From Chrysaora quinquecirrha (taxonomy: Eukaryota; Cnidaria; Scyphozoa; Semaeostomeae; Pelagiidae): a DNA stretch of 64,000 bases. The position numbers and the translations under genes are program-made. Positions 43,401 through 55,400 of this stretch are shown one piece after another. Numbering within the stretch: the first letter of the stretch is position 1; each line of letters begins with the position of its first letter. The stretch is from the NCBI GenBank assembly GCA_014526335.1, contig JACTAT010000158.1:230966-294965 (forward strand), given 5' to 3'. Below the pieces are notes generated by a model that was given only the letters and a program-made list of their open reading frames with translations, had not been told where the DNA came from and made no database searches.

Positions 43401-46400
43401 ATAAGTGGATAAGTGGATAAGGGGATAAGTGGATAAGGGGATAAGTGGATAAGTGGATAAGTGGATAAGTGGATAAGGGGATAAGTGGATAAGTGGATAA
43501 GGGGATAAGTGGATAAGTGGATAAGGGATAAGTGGATGGATAAGTGGATAAGGGGATAAGTGGATAAGTGGATAAGGGGATAAGTGGATAAGTGGATAAG
43601 TGGATAAGTGGATAAGGGGATAAGGGGATAAGTGGATAAGTGGATAAGTGGATAAGTGGATAAGATGGATAAGTGGATAAGTGGGGGATAAGTGGATAGG
43701 GGATAAGTGGATAAGGGATAAGGGGATAAGTGGATAAGGGGATAAGTGGATAAGATGGATAAGGATAAGGATAAGTGGATAAGGGGATAAGTGGATAAGT
43801 GGATAAGTGGATAAGTGGATAAGGGGATAAGTGGATAAGGGGATAAGTGGATAAGTGGATAAGTGGATAAGGGGATAAGTGGATAAGTGGATAAGGGATA
43901 AGTGGATAAGGGGATAAGTGGATAAGTGGATAAGTGGATAAGTGGATAAGGGGATAAGTGGATAAGGGGATAATGGATAAGGGGATAAGTGGATAAGTGG
44001 ATAAGTGGATAAGTGGATAAGTGGATAAGGGGATAAGTGGATAAGGGGATAAGTGGATAAGTGGATAAGGGGATAAGTGGATAAGTGGATAAGGGGATAA
44101 GGATAAGGGATAAGGGGATAAGTGGATAAGGGGATAAGTGGATAAGTGGATAAGGGGATAAGATGGATAAGGGGATAAGTGGATAAGGGATAAGTGGATA
44201 AGGGGATAAGTGGATAAGGGATAAGTGGATAAGTGGATAAGTGGATAAGTGGATAAGTGGATAAGTGGATAAGTGGATAAGTGGATAGGGGATAAGATGG
44301 ATAAGTGGATAAGTGGATAAGTGGATAAGGGGATAAGTGGATAAGTGGATAAGTGGATAAGTGGATAAGTGGATGGATAAGATGGATAAGTGGATAAGTG
44401 GATAAGGGGATAAGTGGATAAGGGGATAAGTGGATAAGTGGATAAGGGGATAATGGATAAGGGGATAAGGGGATAAGATAAGTGGATAAGGGGATAAGTG
44501 GATAAGTGGATAAGGGATAAGTGGATAAGGGGATAAGTGGATAAGGGGATAAGGGATAAGTGGATAAGGGATAAGTGGATAAGGGGATAAGTGGATGGAT
44601 AAGGGGATAAGTGGATAAGGGATAAGTGGATAAGGGGATAAGTGGATAAGGGGATGGATAAGGGATAAGTGGATAAGTGGATAAGGGGATAAGTGGATAA
44701 GGGGATAAGTGGATAAGGGGATAAGTGGATAAGGGGATAAGGGATAAGTGGATAAGGGGATAAGTGGATAAGGGGATAAGTGGATAAGGGATAAGTGGAT
44801 AAGTGGATAAGGGATAAGTGGATAAGGGGATAAGTGGATAAGGGGATAAGGGGATAAGTGGATAAGGGGATAAGTGGATAAGGGGATAAGTGGATGGATA
44901 AGTGGATAAGGGGATAAGTGGATAAGGGGATAAGTGGATAAGGGGATAAGTGGATAAGGGATAAGTGGATAAGGGGATAAGTGGATAAGTGGATAAGGGG
45001 ATAAGTGGATAAGTGGATAAGTGGATAAGGGGATAAGTGGATAAGGGGATAAGTGGATAAGTGGATAAGTGGATAAGTGGATAAGGGGATAAGTGGATAA
45101 GGGGATAATGGAAGGGGATAAGTGGATAAGGGGATAAGTGGATAGTGGATAAGGGGATAAGATGGATAAGGGGATAAGTGGATAAGTGGATAAGTGGATA
45201 AGTGGATAAGTGGATAAGTGGATAAGGGGATAAGTGGATAAGGGGATAAGTGGATAAGTGGATAAGTGGATAATTGGATAAGGGGATAAGTGGATAAGTG
45301 GATAAGGGGATAAGTGGATAAGTGGATAAGTGGATAAGTGGATAAGATGGATAAGTGGATAAGTGGATAAGTGGATAAGTGGATAAGTGGATAAGGATGG
45401 ATAAGTGGATAAGTGGATAAGTGGATAAGTGGATAAGTGGATAAGTGGATAAGTGGATAAGTGGATAAGTGGATAAGTGGATAAGTGGATAAGGGGATAA
45501 GTGGATAAGGGATAAGTGGATAAGTGGATAAGTGGATAAGGGGATAAGTGGATAAGTGGATAAGTGGATAAGTGGATAAGTGGATAAGTGGATAAGTGGA
45601 TAAGTGGATAAGGGGATAAGTGGATAAGTGGATAAGTGGATAAGTGGATAAGTGGATAAGTGGATAAGTGGATAAGGGGATAAGTGGATAAGTGGATAAG
45701 TGGATAAGTGGATAAGTGGATAAGTGGATAAGTGGATAAGGGATAAGTGGATAAGTGGATAAGTGGATAAGTGGATAAGTGGATAAGGGATAAGTGGATA
45801 AGGGGGATAAGTGGATAAGGGGATAAGTGGATAAGTGGATAAGTGGATAAGTGGATAAGTGGATAAGTGGATAAGTGGATAAGTGGATAAGTGGATAAGG
45901 GGATAAGTGGATAAGTGGATAAGTGGATAAGTGGATAAGTGGATAAGTGGATAAGTGGATAAGTGGATAAGTGGATAAGTGGATAAGTGGATAAGTGGAT
46001 AAGTGGATAAGTGGATAAGGGGATAAGTGGATAGTGGATAAGGGATAAGTGGATAAGGGGATAAGTGGATAAGTGGATAAGTGGATAAGTGGATAAGTGG
46101 ATAAGGGATAAGTGGATAAGGGATAAGTGGATAAGGGGATAAGTGGATAAGGGGATAAGTGGATAAGTGGATAAGGGGATAAGTGGATAAGGGGATAAGT
46201 GGATAAGGGATAAGTGGATAAGGGGATAAGTGGATAAGTGGATAAGTGGATAAGGGGATAAGTGGATAAGTGGATAAGGATAAGGGGATAAGTGGATAAG
46301 TGGGAGGGGATAAGTGGATAAGTGGATAAGGGGATAAGCGGATAAGGGGATAAGTGGATAAGGGGATAAGTGGATAAGTGGATAAGTGGATAAGGGGATA

Positions 46401-49400
46401 AGTGGATAAGTGGATAAGTGGATAAGTGGATAAGTGGATAAGGGGATAAGTGGATAAGTGGATAAGTGGATAAGGGGATAAGTGGATAAGTGGATAAGTG
46501 GATAAGGGGATAAGTGGATAAGTGGATAAGTGGATAAGTGGATAAGTGGATAAGTGGATAAGTGGATAAGGGGATAAGTGGATAAGGGGATAAGTGGATA
46601 AGTGGATAAGTGGATAAGGGGATAAGTGGATAAGTGGATAAGTGGATAAGTGGATAAGTGGATAAGATGGATAAGTGGATAAGTGGATAAGTGGATAAGT
46701 GGATAAGTGGATAAGGGATAAGTGGATAAGGGGATAAGTGGATAAGTGGATAAGTGGATAAGTGGATAAGTGGATAAGTGGATAAGTGGATAAGTGGATA
46801 AGGGGATAAGTGGATAAGGGGATAAGATGGATAAGTGGATAAGGGGATAAGTGGATAGGGGATAAGTGGTGGATAAGTGGATAAGTGGATAAGGGGATAA
46901 GTGGATAAGGGATAAGTGGATAAGTGGATAAGGGGATAAGTGGATAAGGGATAAGTGGATAAGTGGATAAGTGGATAAGTGGATAAGTGGATAAGGGATA
47001 AGTGGATAAGGGAATAAGTGGATAAGTGGATAAGGGGATAAGTGGATAAGTGGATAAGGGGATAAGTGGATAAGTGGATAAGGGGATAAGTGGATAAGGG
47101 GATAAGTGGATAAGGGGATAAGGGGATAAGTGGATAAGGGGATAAGTGGATAAGGGGATAAGTGGATAAGTGGATAAGTGGATAAGTGGATAAGTGGATA
47201 AGTGGATAAGTGGATAAGGGATAAGTGGATAAGTGGATAAGTGGATAAGTGGATAAGTGGATAAGTGGATAAGTGGATAAGTGGATAAGTGGATAAGGGG
47301 ATAAGTGGATAAGGGATAAGTGGATAAGGGATAAGTGGATAAGTGGATAAGTGGATAAGTGGATAAGTGGATAAGTGGATAAGTGGATAAGGGGATAAGT
47401 GGATAAGGGGATAAGTGGATAAGGGGATAAGTGGATAAGTGGATAAGTGGATAAGTGGATAAGGGGATAAGTGGATAAGTGGATAAGTGGATAAGTGGAT
47501 AAGTGGATAAGTGGATAAGTGGATAAGTGGATAAGTGGATAAGTGGATAAGTGGATAAGTGGATAAGTGGATAAGTGGATAAGTGGATATAGTGGATAAG
47601 TGGATAAGTGGATAAGGGGATAAGTGGATAAGTGGATAAGGGGATAAGTGGATAAGTGGATAAGGATAAGTGGATAAGTGGATAAGTGGATAAGTGGATA
47701 AGTGGATAAGTGGATAAGGGGATAAGTGGATAAGTGGATAAGTGGATAAGTGGATAAGTGGATAAGTGGATAAGTGGATAAGTGGATAAGTGGATAAGTG
47801 GATAAGTGGATAAGGGGATAAGTGGATAAGTGGATAAGGGATAAGTGGATAAGGGATAAGTGGATAAGGGGATAAGTGGATAAGTGGATAAGTGGATAAG
47901 GGGTGGATAAGTGGATAAGTGGATAAGTGGATAAGTGGATAAGTGGATAAGTGGATAAGTGGATAAGTGGATAAGTGGATAAGTGGATAAGGGATAAGTG
48001 GATAAGGGGATAAGTGGATAAGTGGATAAGTGGATAAGTGGATAAGTGGATAAGGATATAAGTGGATAAGTGGATAAGGGATAAGTGGATAAGGGGATAA
48101 GTGGATAAGTGGATAAGTGGATAAGTGGATAAGTGGATAAGTGGATAAGTGGATGGATAAGTGGATAAGTGGATAAGTGGATAAGTGGATAAGTGGATAA
48201 GTGGATAAGGGGATAAGTGGATAAGTGGATAAGTGGATAAGTGGATAAGTGGATAAGTGGATAAGTGGATAAGTGGATAAGTGGATAAGTGGATAAGTGG
48301 ATAAGGGGATAAGTGGATAAGTGGATAAGTGGATAAGTGGATAAGTGGATAAGTGGATAAGTGGATAAGTGGATAAGTGGATAAGTGGATAAGTGGATAA
48401 GGGGATAAGTGGATAAGTGGATAAGTGGATAAGTGGATAAGGGATAAGTGGATAAGTGGATAAGTGGATAAGGGGATAAGTGGATAAGTGGATAAGTGGA
48501 TAAGTGGATAAGTGGATAAGTGGATAAGTGGATAAGTGGATAAGTGGATAAGTGGATAAGTGGATAAGATAAGGGATAAGTGGATAAGGGGATAAGTGGA
48601 TAAGTGGATAAGTGGATAAGTGGATAAGTGGATAAGTGGATAAGTGGATAAGTGGATAAGTGGATAAGTGGATAAGTGGATAAGTGGATAAGGGATAAGT
48701 GGATAAGTGGATAAGTGGATAAGTGGATAAGTGGATAAGGGGATAAGTGGATAAGTGGATAAGTGGATAAGTGGATAAGGGGATAAGTGGATAAGGGGAT
48801 AAGTGGATAAGGGGATAAGTGGATAAGGGGATAAGTGGATAAGGGGATAAGTGGATAAGGGGATAAGTGGATAAGTGGATAAGTGGATAAGTGGATAAGG
48901 GGATAAGTGGATAAGTGGATAAGTGGATAAGTGGATAAGTGGATAAGTGGATAAGTGGATAAGTGGATAAGTGGATAAGGGATAAGTGGATAAGGGATAA
49001 GTGGATAAGTGGATAAGGGATAAGTGGATAAGGGGATAAGTGGATAAGTGGATAAGGGGATAAGTGGATAAGGGGATAAGTGGATAAGGGGATAAGTGGA
49101 TAAGGGGATAAGTGGATAAGTGGATAAGGGGATAAGTGGATAAGGGGATAAGTGGATAAGTGGATAAGTGGATAAGTGGATAAGGGGTGGATAAGGGGAT
49201 AAGTGGATAAGTGGATAAGTGGATAAGGGGATAAGTGGATAAGTGGATAAGTGGATAAGTGGATAAGGGGATAAGTGGATAAGTGGATAAGTGGATAAGT
49301 GGATAAGGGGATAAGTGGATAAGGGGATAAGTGGATAAGGGGATAAGTGGATAAGGGGATAAGTGGATAAGTGGATAAGTGGATAAGTGGATAAGGGATA

Positions 49401-52400
49401 AGGGATAAGTGGATAAGGGATAAGTGGATAAGGGGATAAGTGGATAAGTGGATAAGTGGATAAGTGGATAAGTGGATAAGGGGATAAGTGGATAAGTGGA
49501 TAAGTGGATAAGGGATAAGGGATAAGATAAGTGGATAAGGGGATAAGTGGATAAGTGGATAAGGGGATAAGTGGATAAGGGGATAAGTGGATAAGGGGAT
49601 AAGTGGATAAGTGGATAAGGGGATAAGTGGATAAGTGGATAAGGGGATAAGTGGATAAGGGATAAGTGGATAAGTGGATAAGTGGATAAGTGGTGGATAA
49701 GTGGGGGATAAGTGGATAAGGGGATAAGTGGATAAGTGGATAAGTGGATAAGTGGATAAGGGGATAAGTGGATAAGTGGATAAGGGGATAAGTGGATAAG
49801 GTGGATGGAAGGGGATAAGTGGATAAGTGGATAAGTGGATAAGTGGATAAGGGGATAAGTGGATAAGGATAAGTGGATAAGTGGATAAGGGGATAAGTGG
49901 ATAAGGGGATAAGTGGATAAGTGGATAAGTGGATAAGTGGATAAGTGGATAAGTGGATAAGTGGATAAGTGGATAAGTGGATAAGTGGATAAGTGGATAA
50001 GTGGATAAGTGGATAAGGGGATAAGTGGATAAGGGGATAAGTGGATAAGTGGATAAGTGGATAAGATGGATAAGATGGATAAGGGGATAAGTGGATAAGG
50101 GGATAAGTGGATAAGTGGATAAGTGGATAAGTGGATAAGTGGATAAGGGATAAGTGGATAAGGGGATAAGTGGATAAGTGGATAAGTGGATAAGTGGATA
50201 AGTGGATAAGTGGATAAGTGGATAAGTGGATAAGGGGATAAGTGGATAAGGGGATAAGTGGATAAGGGGATAAGTGGATAAGGATAAGTGGATAAGTGGA
50301 TAAGTGGATAAGTGGATAAGTGGATAAGTGGATAAGGGGATAAGTGGATAAGGGGATAAGTGGATAAGTGGATGGATAAGTGGATAAGGGATAAGTGGAT
50401 AAGTGGATAAGTGGATAAGGGATAAGGGGATAAGTGGATAAGTGGATAAGTGGATAAGTGGATAAGTGGATAAGTGGATAAGTGGATAAGTGGATAAGGG
50501 GATAAGTGGATAAGGGGATAAGTGGATAAGTGGATAAGTGGATAAGTGGATAAGTGGATAAGGGATAAGTGGATAAGTGGATAAGTGGATAAGTGGATAA
50601 GTGGATAAGTGGATAAGTGGATAAGTGGATAAGGGGATAAGTGGATAAGGGATAAGTGGATAAGGGGATAAGTGGATAAGGGGATAAGTGGATAAGGGGA
50701 TAAGTGGATAAGTAGATAAGTGGATAAGTGGATAAGGGGATAAGTGGATAAGGGGATAAGTGGATAAGTGGATAAGTGGATAAGTGGATAAGTGGATAAG
50801 TGGATAAGTGGATAAGTGGATAAGTGGATAAGTGGATAAGTGGATAAGTGGATAAGTGGATAAGTGGATAAGTGGATAAGTGGATAAGTGGATAAGGGGA
50901 TAAGTGGATAAGTGGATAAGTGGATAAGTAGATAAGTGGATAAGTGGATAAGTGGATAAGTTGATAAGTGGATAAGTGGATAAGTGGATAAGTGGATAAA
51001 GGGATAAGTGGATAAGGGGATAAGTGGATAAGTGGATAAGTGGATAAGTGGATAAGGGGATAAGTGAATAAGTGGATAAGTGGATAAGTGGATAAGTGGA
51101 TAAGTGGATAAGTGGATAAGTGGGGATAAGTGGATAAGGGGATAAGTGGATAAGGGGATAAGTGGATAAGTGGATAAGTGGATAAGTGGATAAGGGGATA
51201 AGTGGATAAGGGGATAAGTGGATAAGTGGATGGATAAGTGGATAAGTGGATAAGGGGATAAGTGGATAAGTGGATAAGTGGATAAGTGGATAAGGGGATA
51301 AGTGGATAAGGGGATAAGGGGATAAGTGGATAAGTGGATAAGGGATAAGTGGATAAGTGGATAAGTGGATAAGTGGATAAGTGGATAAGTGGATAAGGGA
51401 ATAAGTGGATAAGTGGATAAGGGGATAAGTGGATAAGGGGATAAGTGGATAAGGGGATAAGTGGATAAGTGAATAAGTGGATAAGTAGATAAGGGGATAA
51501 GTGGATAAGGGGATAAGTGGATAAGTGGATAAGTGGATAAGGGATAAGTGGATAAGGGGATAAGGGGATAAGTGGATAAGTGGATAAGTGGATAAGGGAT
51601 AAGTGGATAAGTGGATAAGTGGATAAGTGGATAAGTGGATAAGGGGATAAGGGGATAAGTGGATAAGTGGATAAGTGGATAAGTGGATAAGTGGATAAGG
51701 GGATAAGTGGATAAGTGGATAAGGGATAAGTGGATAAGGGGATAAGTGGATAAGTGGATAAGATAAGTGGATAAGTGGATAAGTGGATAAGTGGATAAGT
51801 GGATAAGGGATAAGTGGATAAGGGGATAAGTGGATAAGGGGATAAGTGGATAAGGGGATAAGTGGATAAGTGGATAAGTGGATAAGGGGATAAGTGGATA
51901 AGGGGATAAGTGGATAAGTGGATAAGGGGATAAGTGGATAAGGGGATAAGTGGATAAGGGGATAAGTGGATAAGTGGATAAGGGGATAAGTGGATAAGGG
52001 GATAAGTGGATAAGTGGATAAGTGGATAAGTGGATAAGTGGAGGGGATAAGTGGATAAGTGGATAAGTGGATAAGTGGATAAGGGGATAAGTGGATAAGG
52101 GATAAGTGGATAGGGGATAAGTGGATAAGTGGATAAGGGGATAAGTGGATAAGGGGAAGTGGATAAGATAAGTGGATAAGTGGATGGATAAGTGGATAAG
52201 TGGATAAGTGGATAAGTGGATAAGGGGATAAGTGGATAAGTGGATAAGGGGATAAGTGGATAAGGGGATAAGTGGATAAGGGGATAAGTGGATAAGTGGA
52301 TAAGTGGATAAGGGGATAAGTGGATAAGTGGATAAGGGGATAAGTGGATAAGTGGATAAGGGGATAAGTGGATAAGGGGATAAGTGGATAAGTGGATAAG

Positions 52401-55400
52401 TGGATAAGTGGATAAGTGGAAGTGGATAGTGGGGATAAGTGGATAAGGGGATAAGTGGATAAGTGGATAAGTGGATAAGTGGATAAGTGGATAAGTGGAT
52501 AAGTGGATAAGTGGATAAGGGATAAGTGGATAAGTGGATAAGGGATAAGTGGATAAGGGATAAGTGGATAAGTGGATAAGTGGATAAGGGGATAAGTGGA
52601 TAAGTGGATAAGTGGATAAGTGGGGATAAGTGGATAAGGGGATAAGTGGATAAGTGGATAAGTGGATAAGGGGATAAGTGGATAAGGGATAAGTGGATAA
52701 GTGGATAAGTGGATAAGTGGATAAGTGGATAAGGGGATAAGTGGATAAGTGGATAAGTGGATAAGTGGATAAGGGGATAAGTGGATAAGGGGATAAGTGG
52801 ATAAGGGGATAAGTGGATAAGTGGATAAGTGGATAAGTGGATAAGTGGATAAGGGGATAAGTGGATAAGTGGATAAGTGGATAAGTGGATAAGTGGATAA
52901 GTGGATAAGTGGATAAGTGGATAAGTGGATAAGGGGATAAGTGGATAAGTGGATAAGTGGATAAGTGGATAAGGGATAAGTGGATAAGGGGATAAGTGGA
53001 TAAGGGGATAAGTGGATAAGTGGATAAGTGGATAAGTGGATAAGTGGATAAGTGGATAAGTGGATAAGGGATAAGTGGATAAGTGGATAAGTGGATAAGT
53101 GGATAAGTGGATAAGTGGATAAGTGGATAAGTGGATAAGGGATAAGTGGATAAGGGGATAAGTGGATAAGTGGATAAGTGGATAAGTGGATAAGTGGATA
53201 AGTGGATAAGTGGATAAGTGGATAAGTGGATAAGTGGATAAGTGGATAAGGATAAGGATAAGTGGATAAGTGGATAAGTGGATAAGTGGATAAGGGGATA
53301 AGTGGATAAGGGATAAGTGGATAAGGGGATAAGTGGATAAGGGGATAAGTGGATAAGGGGATAAGATAAGGGATAAGTGGATAAGTGGATAAGTGGATAA
53401 GTGGATAAGTGGATAAGTGGATAAGTGGATAAGTGGATAAGTGGATAAGGGATAAGTGGATAAGTGGATAAGGGGATAAGTGGATAAGTGGATAAGTGGA
53501 TAAGGGGATAAGTGGATAAGGGGATAAGTGGATAAGGGGATAAGTGGATAAGGGGATAAGTGGATAAGTGGATAAGGGATAAGTGGATAAGGGGATAAGT
53601 GGATAAGGGGATAAGTGGATAAGTGGATAAGTGGATAAGGGGATAAGTGGATAAGTGGATAAGGGGATAAGTGGATAAGGGATAAGTGGATAAGTGGATA
53701 AGGGATAAGTGGATAAGGGATAAGTGGATAAGGGGATAAGTGGATAAGTGGATAAGGGATAAGTGGATAAGGGATAAGTGGATAAGTGGATAAGTGGATA
53801 AAGGGATAAGTGGATAAGGGGATAAGTGGATAAGGGATAAGTGGATAAGGGGATAAGTGGATAAGTGGATAAAGGGATAAGTGGATAAGGGGATAAGTGG
53901 ATAATGGATAAGTGGATAAGTGGATAAGTGGATAAGTGGATAAGTGGATAAGTGGATAAGTGGATAAGTGGATAAGTGGATAAGTGGATAAGTGGATAAG
54001 TGGATAAGTGGATAAGTGGATAAGTGGATAAGTGGATAAGGGATAATGGATAAGTGGATAAGTGGATAAGTGGATAAGTGGATAAGTGGATAAGTGGATA
54101 AGTGGATAAGTGGATAAGTGGATAAGTGGATAAGTGGATAAGTGGATAAGTGGATAAGTGGATAAGGGGATAAGTGGATAAGGGATAAGTGGATAAGTGG
54201 ATAAGTGGATAAGTGGATAAAGGGATAAGTGGATAAGTGGATAAGTGGATAAGTGGATAAGGGATAAGTGGATAAGGGATAAGTGGATAAGGGATAAGTG
54301 GATAAGGGGATAAGTGGATAAGGGGATAAGGGATAAGTGGATAAGGGGATAAGTGGATAAGTGGATAAGGGGATAAGTGGATAAGTGGATAAGGGGATAA
54401 GTGGATAAGGGGATAAGTGGATAAGTGGATAAGTGGATAAGTGGATAAGTGGATAAGTGGATAAGTGGATAAGGGGATAAGTGGATAAGGATAAGGATAA
54501 GTGGATAAGTGGATAAGTGGATAAGGGGATAAGTGGATAAGGGGATAAGGGGATAAGTGGATAAGGGATAAGTGGATAAGTGGATAAGTGGATAAGGGGA
54601 TAAGTGGATAAGTGGAGGGGATAAGTGGATGGATAAGGGGATAAGTGGATAAGGGGATAAAGGGATAAGTGGATAAGTGGATAAGTGGATAAGTGGATAA
54701 GTGGATAAGTGGATAAGTGGATAAGTGGATAAGTGGATAAGGGGATAAGTGGATAAGGGGATAAGTGGATAAGTGGATAAGTGGATAAGGGGATAAGTGG
54801 ATAAGGGGATAAGTGGATAAGTGGATAAGGGGATAAGTGGATAAGTGGATAAGTGGATAAGTGGATAAGTGGATAAGGGGATAAGTGGATAAGGGGGGAT
54901 AAGTGGATAAGTGGATAAGTGGATAAGGGATAAGTGGATAAGTGGATAAGTGGATAAGTGGATAAGTGGATAAGTGGATAAGTGGATAAGTGGATAAGTG
55001 GATAAGTGGATAAGGGGATAAGGGGATAAGTGGATAAGGGGATAAGTGGATAAGTGGATAAGTGGATAAGTGGATAAGTGGATAAGTGGATAAGGGATAA
55101 GTGGATAAGGGATAAGTGGATAAGGGGATAAGTGGATAAGGGATAAGTGGATAAGGGATAAGTGGATAAGGGGATAAGTGGATAAGTGGATAAGTGGATA
55201 AGTGGATAAGTGGATAAGTGGATAAGTGGATAAGTGGATAAGGGATAAGTGGATAAGTGGATAAGTGGATAAGTGGATAAGTGGATAAGTGGATAAGTGG
55301 ATAAGGGGATAAGGGATAAGTGGATAAGGGGATAAGTGGATAAGGGGATAAGGGGATAAGTGGATAAGGGGATAAGGGGATAAGTGGATAAGTGGATAAG